A program made the position numbers and the translations under genes. This document shows positions 8,093-16,822 of a DNA stretch of 64,000 nucleotides, piece by piece. Origin of the DNA: Bowmanella denitrificans. Lineage in GTDB: Bacteria; Pseudomonadota; Gammaproteobacteria; Enterobacterales; Alteromonadaceae. The DNA lies in contig NZ_BAAAEI010000012.1 of NCBI RefSeq assembly GCF_039522935.1, positions 186,001-250,000 on the forward strand, given 5' to 3'. Positions within the stretch are counted from its first letter, which is position 1; each line of letters begins with the position of its first letter. A model generated the notes under the pieces. It made no database searches and had not been told where the DNA came from. It saw nothing but the letters and a program-made list of their open reading frames with translations.

Positions 8093-8668
8093 CTAAAACT
8101 GCCCGCGCTGGATACTTTCCAGCCAATCCAGTTGTTGGCGGGCTTTACGCAACAGCCGGATAGCCCACCACCAGGCCAGTAAACTCATAAAACTGAGAAA
8201 CAGAATGCTGCGTAACAGTTTTATTCTGAAGCTTTCCCAGGGTGGTGCATCCACCAGCCAGATACCGACCAGGTACAGGGCGAAACAGACCAACAGAAAC
8301 ACCAACGCCCCCTGAGTCAGCCTGGCCAGACGGATATTGTTTATGCTTTGGGCCCGCAGCCGGTGGAGATGATCGGTTAAGTTACCGCGGCTGCTGAACA
8401 GTGACAATCGCCTGAGCCAGGTATTCCAGGCGGCAGCACCCAAGGTAAAAACAAACATGGCTATAAACCATGCCTGTTTGAACCAGTGATCCAGGTCCAA
8501 GTAAAAATAGACGACCCCCATCAAGACAACGGACAACCAGTCGAGCACAACCCAGGTCCATTGTCTGATACGGTTTTTGCGCCATTTGGCTTTCAGATCG
8601 GCAAGATCCGGCAATTCAACTTGCTGGCTTTGCCAGTCTTGCAGCAAGGGATCTGGCTTTTCATTCAT
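8093..8668 (-). CDS. Membrane protein, probable anti-sigma factor
   Basis: A 191-residue protein with a charged N-terminal cytoplasmic segment (about 35 residues) and four hydrophobic segments (about 37-58, 65-85, 118-140, 148-167), ending in a basic cytoplasmic tail. Its start overlaps the end of the ECF sigma gene by eight bases, the arrangement expected of a sigma factor and its regulator. No anti-sigma zinc motif (HxxxCxxC) is present, so the assignment rests on context and topology. Confidence 0.6.
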   Translation of the reverse strand: MNEKPDPLLQDWQSQQVELPDLADLKAKWRKNRIRQWTWVVLDWLSVVLMGVVYFYLDLDHWFKQAWFIAMFVFTLGAAAWNTWLRRLSLFSSRGNLTDHLHRLRAQSINNIRLARLTQGALVFLLVCFALYLVGIWLVDAPPWESFRIKLLRSILFLSFMSLLAWWWAIRLLRKARQQLDWLESIQRGQF

Positions 8669-9152
8669 GCGATAACTCCCTGCTCAGGGTCTGACGGGCC
8701 CGGTTCAGTATCATGCCCGCGTTTGCGGAGCTGATACCGCAGACTTCAGCAATATCCTGGTAACTTAACCCTTCCATAAACAAAGTGACCACTTGCCGGC
8801 TTTGCAGCGGCAACTTTTGTACGGCCGCCAGTAATGCCTGTTGTTGAGTCATTTTCAATAACCCCGTCTCTGGTCCAGGGCCTTCGTCAGCAATGCTCTG
8901 CACACACAGATCATCGCGGCCCTTATGGCGCATCTGACTGGCCACATGGCTGACACTGCGGTTATGAGCAATTCTCAGTATGTAGGTTTTTTCGCTGCTT
9001 TGGCCCCGGAAGCTGGCCATAGCCTGCCATACCGCAAGAAAGATCTCCTGCAGTAACTCCTTGCGCAATTCGCTATTGACCTCATAACTGGCGGCCACCC
9101 TGCTAAGCATAGGGCCGTGGTCCTTTATCAGCCTGTCAAAGTCCAGAATCAA
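8661..9152 (-). CDS. ECF-family RNA polymerase sigma factor
   Basis: A 163-residue sigma-70 family protein. Region 2 covers about residues 20-75 (LRKELLQEIFLAVWQAMASF, then YILRIAHNRSVSH). Region 4 covers about 108-158, with a helix-turn-helix in GLSYQDIAEVCGISSANAGM. Length matches ECF factors. It is the first gene of a two-gene operon with a membrane anti-sigma candidate, and it is divergent from a small PspB-like membrane protein that may be part of the same response. Targets are unknown. Confidence 0.88.
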   Translation of the reverse strand: MILDFDRLIKDHGPMLSRVAASYEVNSELRKELLQEIFLAVWQAMASFRGQSSEKTYILRIAHNRSVSHVASQMRHKGRDDLCVQSIADEGPGPETGLLKMTQQQALLAAVQKLPLQSRQVVTLFMEGLSYQDIAEVCGISSANAGMILNRARQTLSRELSHE

Positions 9153-9283
9153 TCCTGAAGATGAACATTATTAAGGCCGCAAGTATCCCGCAGTGAAGGA
9201 ATTTTTCAATGTGTAAAAATTTTTTGTTATAAAAATCTGTTCCGCTCGACTGCTAGCTTAAAGCAACCACAGAGGCAATGACG

Positions 9284-9550
9284 ATGACCCCAAGCTTATT
9301 TATCCTGCTGTTTATCGGACTCCTGTTACTATCACTGGGCTTATGTTGGCTGGACTATCGCCAGGGCTGGCAACTGGTGAAGTGGCTGCAGGGAGGGGTG
9401 GCATCCCCTTTCCCTGAGCAAAATTCTGCCGTCAAAGAAAAGGACCAACGCATCCAGCAATTGGAGCAGCGTATACAAGTGCTGGAATCCATAGTGACCG
9501 AACCGGCTTATGAACTCAGCAGGGAAATAGACAAACTGAGAACAGAGTAG
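9284..9550 (+). CDS. Small membrane protein with C-terminal coiled coil, PspB-like
   Basis: An 88-residue protein with one N-terminal membrane helix (about residues 3-23), an amphipathic middle, and a coiled coil (KDQRIQQLEQRIQVLESIV) from about residue 55. The pattern, a single helix followed by RIxxLExIL, resembles phage-shock protein PspB, but identity is not certain. ATG 9284 is preferred to ATG 9278 because AGAGG at 9271-9275 is correctly spaced only for the second. It is divergent from the ECF sigma operon, with 131 bases between, so it may be a target of that sigma factor or an envelope-stress component. Confidence 0.6.
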   Translation: MTPSLFILLFIGLLLLSLGLCWLDYRQGWQLVKWLQGGVASPFPEQNSAVKEKDQRIQQLEQRIQVLESIVTEPAYELSREIDKLRTE

Positions 9551-9563
9551 GTCAGTTAAACAA

Positions 9564-9582
9564 AAGGGGCTTAAAGCCCCTT
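9564..9582 (-). terminator. Terminator downstream of proA
   Basis: AAGGGGCTTAAAGCCCCTT forms a tight hairpin. Read on the minus strand it is followed by TTTTGTTTAAC, a good T-run, 10 bases after the proA stop codon. It could also reduce read-through from the small + strand gene. Confidence 0.8.
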
Positions 9583-9591
9583 AGTCAATTA

Positions 9592-10842
9592 TTACTGACG
9601 GATATGGCCATCGCCCAGTACCACAAACTTCTCTGTGGTCAGGGACTCGACTCCCATCGGGCCATAGGCGTGCAACTTACTGGTGGAAATACCAATCTCG
9701 GCACCCAACCCCAGTTCGCCGCCATCGGAAAAGCGCGATGACGCATTAGCCATCACCACCGCAGAGTTGATATCGCGGATAAACTGCTGCGCCGTAGAAT
9801 AGTCCTGGGTAGCAATCACCTCAGTATGGCCGGAACTGTATTGCTCCAAATGCTCAACGGCTTGCTGATAATCATCAACAACACGTACGGCAATTTCCAG
9901 CGCCAGGTATTCGGCATCCCAGTCCGCCTCGGTGGCGGGTTCGGCATTGTGGAAATACCCCAGACTTTGTGCACAGGCATGCACCCGAACCTTGCGCTCA
10001 TCAAACATCGCGGCCGCCATGGGTAAGAACGTCGGCGCAATTTCTTTATGAACCAGCAAGGTCTCCAAGGCGTTGCAGACGCCGGTGCGCTGGGTTTTGC
10101 CGTTGGTCAGCAGCCCTAATGCCTTAACCTCGTCGGCCGCTTTGTCCACATACAGGTGGCACACCCCTTTGAAATGTTGGATCACTGGGATTCGGCTATT
10201 TTCTGACACAAACCGGATTAACCCTTCACCGCCGCGGGGAATAATCAGGTCGATATACTGATTAAGGGTCATCAACTCATTCATGATGGCCCGGTCCGGG
10301 TCGGGGATAACCACCACCGCATGAGGATCCAGACCATGCGCTTGTAGTGCCAGATGAATGCATTCCGCCAGGGCCAGATTGGAGTGCAGAGCTTCCTTAC
10401 CGCCACGCAAAACTACCGCATTACCGGCCTTAAAACACAATGCGGCTGCATCAATAGTGACATTGGGGCGCGATTCATAAATCATGGCAATCACCCCAAG
10501 TGGGATGCGCATTTTACCAACGTCAATGCCACTGGGTTGACGGCGGATATCGCGAATACTGCCAACCGGATCATCCTGGGAGGCGATTTGGCGCACGGCA
10601 CCGGCAATCCCAGCCAGAGATTGTTCACTTAAGGCCAGCCTGTCCAGCATCGCCTCAGACAACCCCGCTTCGCGGCCATTGGCGAGATCCTGTTGATTGG
10701 CCGCCAGGATTCTGTCTGACATAGACACCAGGTTGTCGGCAATGCTTGCCAGCACAGCATTTTTCCTCTGTGCCGATAATTTAGCTAACTGACGGGAAGC
10801 CACTTTGGCTTTTTGCGCCATTTCTCTAATCGAAAAACTCAT
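9592..10842 (-). CDS. proA: Gamma-glutamyl phosphate reductase
   Basis: A 416-residue enzyme of proline synthesis that reduces gamma-glutamyl phosphate to glutamate semialdehyde with NADPH. It has the aldehyde-dehydrogenase fold: IPLGVIAMIYESRPNVTIDAA in the first part, the catalytic Cys in GKTQRTGVCNALETLLVH, and the C-terminal SRFSDGGELGLGAEIGISTSKLHA family stretch. Length is normal (417 in E. coli). It follows proB by 62 bases in the same direction, forming the usual proBA operon. Confidence 0.97.
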   Translation of the reverse strand: MSFSIREMAQKAKVASRQLAKLSAQRKNAVLASIADNLVSMSDRILAANQQDLANGREAGLSEAMLDRLALSEQSLAGIAGAVRQIASQDDPVGSIRDIRRQPSGIDVGKMRIPLGVIAMIYESRPNVTIDAAALCFKAGNAVVLRGGKEALHSNLALAECIHLALQAHGLDPHAVVVIPDPDRAIMNELMTLNQYIDLIIPRGGEGLIRFVSENSRIPVIQHFKGVCHLYVDKAADEVKALGLLTNGKTQRTGVCNALETLLVHKEIAPTFLPMAAAMFDERKVRVHACAQSLGYFHNAEPATEADWDAEYLALEIAVRVVDDYQQAVEHLEQYSSGHTEVIATQDYSTAQQFIRDINSAVVMANASSRFSDGGELGLGAEIGISTSKLHAYGPMGVESLTTEKFVVLGDGHIRQ

Positions 10843-10904
10843 ATGATCTCCTGTTACCCCTGGAGTATTCCGCCAGGGGAATAAATTCTGTGACTGACTA
10901 TGGC

Positions 10905-12002
10905 TTAAAGCAGGGCTAAGTCGTCGCGATGCACAGCGGCCTCACCGGACGAATAACCGATGATGTTTTCAAAGTCATCGCTGCGCATTCCCTTAATGGC
11001 ATTAAGATCAGCGGCACTGTACAGCGTCACACCTTTGGCAAAAGGGAAGCCCTGATGGCAGATTTCCACCGCATCGCCAGACATAAAGTCGCCCTGAACT
11101 TTGGTGATACCAATTGGCAGCAACGACGCGCCGGTTTCGATAAGCGCTTGCTTGGCACCGGCATCCACATCGATTCTGCCGGTGGCAATCAAGGTGTGTT
11201 TAAGCCATTGTTCTTTGGCTGAGTCGGGGGTCTTGGTTGGCACAAAACGAGTGCCGGGGATTCGGCCATCCAACAAAGCATCAAACACTTCACCTTTACC
11301 ACCATTGACGATCAGGGTCTGAATACCACTTTCGGCACATTTATCGGCGGCCTCAATTTTGGTCCGCATCCCACCGGTACCTACTTTAGTACCCGGGCCA
11401 CCAGCCAGACCGTAAATACCGCCGTCAATATTCTCCACAAGTGAAATCAGCCTGGCATCGGGATTTAACCTGGGATCGGCGTCATATAACCCGTCTATAT
11501 CGGAACAAATTATCAGGGTATCGGCCTCTGCCACCATGGCTGCATAAGCGGCCAGGTTGTCGTTATCCCCCACCTTGAGCACATCTACGGCTACGGTATC
11601 GTTTTCATTCACAATGGGTAGTACATTGTTGTTTAACAGCTCGCGCAGAGTATTTTTGATATTCACATAACGGGATCTGTCGTGAAAATCATCGTAGGTC
11701 AGTAATACCTGGGCACAAGGGAAGTCGAAGAAACGTGACCAGTTGGCCATCATTTGGGTTTGCCCTACGGCAGCCATAGCCTGCTTTTCGGCAATTGAAG
11801 GGTGGGCATTGTGGGCAATAGTGCTACGCCCGGCAGCGACGCTGCCAGAGGACACAATCACCACCTGTTTACCCTGTTCACGACTCTCAGTAATAAATCT
11901 GGCGATGGCCAACAAGTATTTGGCACTGCACTGATGACCGTCAGGCGATATCAGTGCGCTGCCAACTTTAATTACGGCTCTTTGCCAGTGAAATTCAGAC
12001 AT
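10905..12002 (-). CDS. proB: Glutamate 5-kinase with PUA domain
   Basis: A 365-residue enzyme that phosphorylates glutamate in the first step of proline synthesis. The N-terminal amino-acid-kinase domain (about 1-255) shows VIKVGSALI, VSSGSVAAG, NENDTVA and GTGGMRTKIEAA. The C-terminal PUA domain (about 275-355) starts near GRIDVDAGAKQAL. Both match the family, as does the length. Proline feedback inhibition is expected from family knowledge. It is the first gene of proB-proA; an ATCCTCC-like ribosome site lies just upstream on the minus strand. Confidence 0.97.
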   Translation of the reverse strand: MSEFHWQRAVIKVGSALISPDGHQCSAKYLLAIARFITESREQGKQVVIVSSGSVAAGRSTIAHNAHPSIAEKQAMAAVGQTQMMANWSRFFDFPCAQVLLTYDDFHDRSRYVNIKNTLRELLNNNVLPIVNENDTVAVDVLKVGDNDNLAAYAAMVAEADTLIICSDIDGLYDADPRLNPDARLISLVENIDGGIYGLAGGPGTKVGTGGMRTKIEAADKCAESGIQTLIVNGGKGEVFDALLDGRIPGTRFVPTKTPDSAKEQWLKHTLIATGRIDVDAGAKQALIETGASLLPIGITKVQGDFMSGDAVEICHQGFPFAKGVTLYSAADLNAIKGMRSDDFENIIGYSSGEAAVHRDDLALL

Positions 12003-12082
12003 TTATCCTCCACTAGTGAAATCCTTATATTAGGATACCGATACAAAAAGGATAAACAAGTCCGTCTGGTTATAAGCTAATA

Positions 12083-12101
12083 GAGCGGCGTAAAGCCGCT
12101 C
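12083..12101 (-). terminator. Hairpin between the sterol desaturase gene and proB
   Basis: GAGCGGC and GCCGCTC flank five bases to make a seven-pair stem, 36 bases past the stop codon of the minus-strand desaturase gene. The following minus-strand sequence is only moderately T-rich, so termination strength is uncertain. Confidence 0.5.
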
Positions 12102-12136
12102 CTTTACACAAGCCCTTTACTAACGTTGATGTGGCG

Positions 12137-13351
12137 TTACTCCACAGCCGGCAGGGGATTTACCATGCGTACAAACCACAACATCACCATACTGATCAGC
12201 GTTCCGCTAATCAGCAGAGCCGCAAGCCAGGCGGGTAAGGCAGATAAAATAGCCCCCATCAACACCAACAGGTTCTTGCCCAATTCCAGCCAAAACGCCG
12301 ACTCACGATTGTCCATCAGCGCGCCCAGGCTGACCGAGGAAAACATCACAAACAGCATAATTGCCCAGGGTTGCCAGCCAGACAACTGATTGCCCGATAA
12401 CAGCAGCATCAGCGCAATCACTATGGTCAGACCATGCTGTATCAGGCAATACCACTTTGCAGATGTGCTGAGTGGCGGATCGTACTTTTTGAATCGGCTC
12501 AAGTCTGCTTTGGGTAAAGGAAAACGGGCTTCCACATCGGCTGGACGCCAACCAGTGCGTTTAAACCAAACAAGCAACTTGTCCTGCCAACGCCTGGCAT
12601 GCCAGCAATCCCTGGCCAGTTGATGGTATACGTGCACGTTCGCCCAAAGCGGATTCCAGCTGTGCAGCGCCTTGCGAATACCAAACAATGGCGGCTCTTC
12701 GTCCAACTCTTCCTGAAAGGATCCAAACAGCCTGTCCCAAACAATAAACACGCCACCATAGTTGCGATCAATATAGATTTGATTCTGGGCATGATGCACC
12801 CGGTGATTAGAAGGCGTAACCAATATCCATTCCAACCAGCCTAACTTGGGTATATGTCGGGTATGCACCCAAAACTGATAGATAAGATTGAGTGAGCCAA
12901 CACTAATCATCACTACAGGGTCGATTCCCAGTACCGCCATCGGCAGATAAAACACCCAACTGAACAAACTGCTGCTGCTCTGCCTCAGCGCCGTAGTCAG
13001 GTTGTATTCCTCACTGGAGTGATGAACCACATGGGCTGCCCACAGAATATTCATTTCATGGCCCAGCCGATGATTCCAGTAGTAGCAGAAATCATAAAAA
13101 ACAAAGGCAAATACCCAAACCCAAGCGGCCTCCGGCAGGGAAAACAAGGCGATATGTTCGTACACAAGGGCATAAATGGTAAAAGGTATCAGCTTATGAA
13201 CCAGGCCGGTTACCCGGCTCAACACCCCGGCACTCAGGCTGTTAATGGCGTCATTAACACGGTAATACTGAGTGCCGCGCACTTTTTCAGCGATAAGCTC
13301 AAGGCCGATTAACAAAAAAAAGAAAGGTATCGCCAGCAGCACATAACTCAT
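12137..13351 (-). CDS. Sterol desaturase / fatty acid hydroxylase family di-iron protein
   Basis: A 404-residue integral membrane protein. The histidine clusters of the fatty-acid-hydroxylase superfamily are present: HRLGHE, HHSSEEYN and NHRVHH, with a further HTRHIP, between about residues 95 and 200. They bind the di-iron centre. The C-terminal 120 residues add four more hydrophobic helices, a layout seen in bacterial relatives of alkylglycerol monooxygenase. The substrate, probably a lipid, is unknown. It is monocistronic. Confidence 0.85.
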   Translation of the reverse strand: MSYVLLAIPFFFLLIGLELIAEKVRGTQYYRVNDAINSLSAGVLSRVTGLVHKLIPFTIYALVYEHIALFSLPEAAWVWVFAFVFYDFCYYWNHRLGHEMNILWAAHVVHHSSEEYNLTTALRQSSSSLFSWVFYLPMAVLGIDPVVMISVGSLNLIYQFWVHTRHIPKLGWLEWILVTPSNHRVHHAQNQIYIDRNYGGVFIVWDRLFGSFQEELDEEPPLFGIRKALHSWNPLWANVHVYHQLARDCWHARRWQDKLLVWFKRTGWRPADVEARFPLPKADLSRFKKYDPPLSTSAKWYCLIQHGLTIVIALMLLLSGNQLSGWQPWAIMLFVMFSSVSLGALMDNRESAFWLELGKNLLVLMGAILSALPAWLAALLISGTLISMVMLWFVRMVNPLPAVE

Positions 13352-13572
13352 TGGGCACCCCGGTCAGCGGCCAGAAATGTAAAATTAAGGTTAACAGAAT
13401 CTTGTCCGACCAGTTTATCCAAGCTTATTTATACTGTCCAGCGTGTCAGAATGAAACCAATTGCCAGATTGGCCTGTCGATATAAATGCGGGATGATTTA
13501 GCTATAAGGATGAAATCCTGCAATCAATTGAGTACCTTATACAGACTTAGCAGCAAAGAAGGTGGACCCTGT

Positions 13573-14415
13573 ATGGCTGATTCAGAATCAACGAAGAAGA
13601 ATTCCCTGCTTCCCTATGCCCTTATTGGCGGCGTCTTGTTGATCGCCCTGGCCGCACTGTTTTTCTGGCAATCCGGCGCGAAAGCCCCGGTAGAACAACC
13701 TAAGCCGCTGCCCAAACCGGAGGTTCAACAACCCGAACCGCAACCCGAGCCAGACATAGTTCCAGAGCCTGAGATGCCAGCGGAGCCGGTGGAAAGGCCG
13801 GAGCCCACACCAGCACCAGAACCCGAACCGGCAGAGCCATTAGATGTCAGTGATGGTGCGGTCAAAACCGCCGTGCTTGAAACCGGCAGTTATGAAGCAC
13901 TGGCGCGTCTGATTGTGGATGACGACCTGCTAAGGCGCTTTGTGGTGTTCAGTAACAATCTGGCCAACAAAGAAGTTGCCCCCAGTCACAGAGTGTTGCA
14001 GCCGCCACAACAAGAATTCCGTGTTTACCGCCAGGCCGGTAAAGAGTGGATCGACACCGCCAGTTACAAACGCTATACCCCTTATGTGGAAGCGCTGGAA
14101 AGTATGGAAACCGAGCAATTACTTGCGTTGTATGAAGTCTATAAGCCCGCTATCAACGAAATATTTGCTGAGGTAGGCGATAGCAGCTCAGACTTTGACG
14201 GCGTACTGGAGGAAGCCATCAATCACCTTCTGGACACCCCCGAGGTACCTGTTCCAGTAGAAGTAAGTACTGACAGCGTGATGTACAAGTACACAGATGA
14301 ACGCCTGGAATCGCTGTCTGCACCACAAAAACAGTTATTGCGTACCGGTCCGGAAAATATGCGGTTGATTAAAGCCAAATTACGGGAAATCCGAGACGCC
14401 CTGGCGCAGCAATAA
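13573..14415 (+). CDS. DUF3014 membrane-anchored protein
   Basis: A 280-residue protein with one N-terminal transmembrane helix (about residues 13-33, ALIGGVLLIALAALFF), a long Pro/Glu-rich spacer (about 38-90) probably crossing periplasm, and a C-terminal alpha-helical DUF3014 domain with the PSHRVLQPPQQEFRV stretch. Function unknown. ATG 13573 was chosen because GAAGGTGGA precedes it, while upstream in-frame codons lack a ribosome site. It is coupled to the DUF1285 gene three bases downstream. Confidence 0.82.
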   Translation: MADSESTKKNSLLPYALIGGVLLIALAALFFWQSGAKAPVEQPKPLPKPEVQQPEPQPEPDIVPEPEMPAEPVERPEPTPAPEPEPAEPLDVSDGAVKTAVLETGSYEALARLIVDDDLLRRFVVFSNNLANKEVAPSHRVLQPPQQEFRVYRQAGKEWIDTASYKRYTPYVEALESMETEQLLALYEVYKPAINEIFAEVGDSSSDFDGVLEEAINHLLDTPEVPVPVEVSTDSVMYKYTDERLESLSAPQKQLLRTGPENMRLIKAKLREIRDALAQQ

Positions 14416-14417
14416 CG

Positions 14418-14954
14418 TTGGACCTGCAACGGCTTCAATCTCAACTGGCGCAAGACAATGTGGCCTTGCCGCCGGTTGAGGATTGGCACCCGGCTTATTG
14501 CGGGGAAATGCCACTGGAAATACGTCACAATGGCAGTTGGCACTACCAGGGATCACCCATAGGACGTATTGCTTTGGTAAAGCTGTTCTCAAGGGTTTTA
14601 AAACGCGAGCAGGACAATTACTTCCTGGTAACGCCAGTGGAAAAACTGGGCATACAAGTGGCTGACGTGCCTTTTCTGGTCACTGCCTGGCATCAAATCA
14701 ACAACCAGTTGGTATTTACAACCAACGTGGATGAATCATACCCGGTCGACTTTTCGCACCCGGTTGAACTGATGGTAGATCGTGTCAGTGGGGAGCGATT
14801 GCCCTATATGCTGGTGCGCAGAAACCTGTACGCCAGACTACATCAAAATGTGTTTTATCAGTTGGTGGAATTGGGAAAGCCCATCCAACAGGAAGGGCAA
14901 AACCATTTAATAGTGCAAAGTGGCGACTACCGATTCAGTCTGGGGACTTTGTAG
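14418..14954 (+). CDS. DUF1285 protein
   Basis: A 178-residue soluble protein of the DUF1285 family; family stretches seen are WHYQGSPIGRIALVKLFSRVL and DNYFLVTPVEKLGIQV, with the C-terminal YPYMLVRxxLxARL-like region. The start appears to be TTG, two bases after the DUF3014 stop codon, with no strong ribosome site, suggesting translational coupling. Structures in this family show two small domains; biochemical role unknown. Confidence 0.82.
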   Translation: MDLQRLQSQLAQDNVALPPVEDWHPAYCGEMPLEIRHNGSWHYQGSPIGRIALVKLFSRVLKREQDNYFLVTPVEKLGIQVADVPFLVTAWHQINNQLVFTTNVDESYPVDFSHPVELMVDRVSGERLPYMLVRRNLYARLHQNVFYQLVELGKPIQQEGQNHLIVQSGDYRFSLGTL

Positions 14955-14968
14955 CCGCCGTTTCGGAC

Positions 14969-16513
14969 TCAGTGACCAAAGGTTTTTATCATGGCAGCAA
15001 TACCATCAATATTGCTACGCAGCGTAGCGGAGCTTTGTTCCATCGACTGAGCGACCTGGGTATTGTCATCAGCCACCTGTGTGATGTTACCTATATTGCG
15101 ACTGATTTCTTCACACACTTTTTCCTGCTGTTCCGACGCAGTGGCAATTTGTGCTGAGTAATCAGCCACTTCGGCCATCATCTGGTAAATGTCGCTGATA
15201 GCTTTGGCTGACTCATTGGCATCCTCAACACAATCCATGGCATGCTCTCGACTCTTTTCCATACTTGATACCCATTGCTGCAGTGTCTGACGCATGGCTT
15301 TCAGACTGTTGTGTATATTGGCAGTCGAAGTCTGAGTGCGAGTAGACAAAGCCCTGACTTCATCAGCCACCACAGAAAAGCCACGTCCACTTTCACCGGC
15401 CCTGGCAGCTTCAATAGCGGCATTCAAGGCAAGCAAATTGGTTTGCTCAGCAATAGCTTCAATTTCGCCCATCACATTGGCCACTTTGTCGGCCTCGGTT
15501 ACCAATTGACCAGCAGAGGAAGCCGCTTGTTCAACGACTTTGGCCATGCTACCGATTTTGTCCTTACTGTGTTCAACGCTGTCTCTGGCTCGCCCACATT
15601 GCTGATTGGCTTGTTTTACCTTGGCAGAAGTATCTACGGTATTACGGGCAATTTCCTGACTGGTGGCAGCCATTTCGGTAATAGCGGTAGCAATCTGCTG
15701 CACTTCAAATTTCTGCTGCTCAAGGCCTGATGCCGTTGTATGCGCGGCACTGGCTGTTTCATTGGCGACACCGGATAACCCTCTGGATGCATCCTGCATA
15801 CGCCCTAATACTGTACGCAACCTGGCTTTCATCAAGCCAAGATGGAACTCAAGATGGCTTTGTGTACCCTTACCACTGTATATATAGCGACTCACACTGT
15901 CGTACTCGGCACGTAATTGCTGAGCGGCTTGTGGCAGGCTAATAAGCTCGGCCTTAAATAACCAGGCCAGCAGCGCCAATAATGCCGGGATGGTTAGTCC
16001 TGCGATCCAGCCACCGGACCAAAAGCCCACAGCCATTGCAACGATGCTCAACAAGGCTGCCAGACTGTATTTCTGTACCCCGGCTAATTCTCTGCTGTTG
16101 AACTTACCCGCTTGTATTTGTGCGTAGGCCTGGCTTGCTCTTGCCACCAGGCTTCTATCTGGTTTAACCCGGACAGACTGATAGCCCACGACCTGATTGC
16201 CTTCGTAGATTGGGGTGACATAAGCATCCACCCAATAATAACGCCCATCTTTGCACAGGTTTTTGACCATACCGCGCCAGGCTTGCCCCTTCTTCAAACT
16301 ATTCCAGAGATCGGCAAAGGCTTGTTTGGGCATATCAGGGTGGCGCACCAGATTATGATTTTTGCCCAGCAATTCATCCAGCTCATACCCCGCAACCCGA
16401 CAGAAGGCACTATTGGCATAGGTGATCACACCGCGCAAGTCTGTGGTCGAAACCAGCTCTTCGTTTGCCTGGTATTGAATCTCTTCGTTTATGACGGTTT
16501 GGTTGCGGCGCAT
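14969..16513 (-). CDS. Aer-type methyl-accepting chemotaxis protein with PAS domain
   Basis: A 514-residue chemoreceptor. An N-terminal cytoplasmic PAS domain (about 10-115: YANSAFCRVAGYELDELLGKNHNLVRHPDMP) is followed by a hydrophobic hairpin (about 150-190), a linker and the signalling domain. The hairpin tip EQTNLLALNAAIEAARAGESGRGFSVVADEVR is intact. This order matches Aer, which senses redox state through FAD bound to the PAS domain and signals to CheA/CheW. No periplasmic sensor domain is present. It is convergent with the DUF1285 gene (14 bases apart). Confidence 0.92.
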   Translation of the reverse strand: MRRNQTVINEEIQYQANEELVSTTDLRGVITYANSAFCRVAGYELDELLGKNHNLVRHPDMPKQAFADLWNSLKKGQAWRGMVKNLCKDGRYYWVDAYVTPIYEGNQVVGYQSVRVKPDRSLVARASQAYAQIQAGKFNSRELAGVQKYSLAALLSIVAMAVGFWSGGWIAGLTIPALLALLAWLFKAELISLPQAAQQLRAEYDSVSRYIYSGKGTQSHLEFHLGLMKARLRTVLGRMQDASRGLSGVANETASAAHTTASGLEQQKFEVQQIATAITEMAATSQEIARNTVDTSAKVKQANQQCGRARDSVEHSKDKIGSMAKVVEQAASSAGQLVTEADKVANVMGEIEAIAEQTNLLALNAAIEAARAGESGRGFSVVADEVRALSTRTQTSTANIHNSLKAMRQTLQQWVSSMEKSREHAMDCVEDANESAKAISDIYQMMAEVADYSAQIATASEQQEKVCEEISRNIGNITQVADDNTQVAQSMEQSSATLRSNIDGIAAMIKTFGH

Positions 16514-16822
16514 GATAATTTCCTATTGGTCACTGAGTGAACGGCCATCTTCAACCCTTGATAATAGCAAAAATATGATTGAAATTAGCCATTTAGTATC
16601 ACCTCATGAAAATCATATAACTTTCCGGCAACTGGCCGTTTGGTTTAGCCATTTGGTCGCATTTTAGTATGGGCAAACATACTTCATGGTTGCCTCAAGA
16701 TCAGCCCAATAGGCTTACAGCAGAGCACAACCTTGATGTCATGCCTTAAGGCAAAGCCTTTGCTGTCGTTGGCTTTCTGCACTATGGTGGTCATGCGAAC
16801 AACACAAGACCAAGGAAAAACA
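16514..16822. promoter_or_regulatory. Divergent intergenic region between the Aer-type receptor and the amidohydrolase
   Basis: This stretch of about 310 bases holds no gene. It contains imperfect direct repeats (TTAGCCATTTAGTATC near 16585 and TTAGCCATTTGGTCGC near 16647) and a GCCTTAAGGC palindrome at 16743-16752. Promoters for both flanking genes must be here, but I cannot assign the boxes confidently. Confidence 0.4.

Noticed and set aside
16743..16760. GCCTTAAGGC palindrome and overlapping hairpin as a terminator
   Set aside because: It lies upstream of the + gene and not after any gene end; no T-run.
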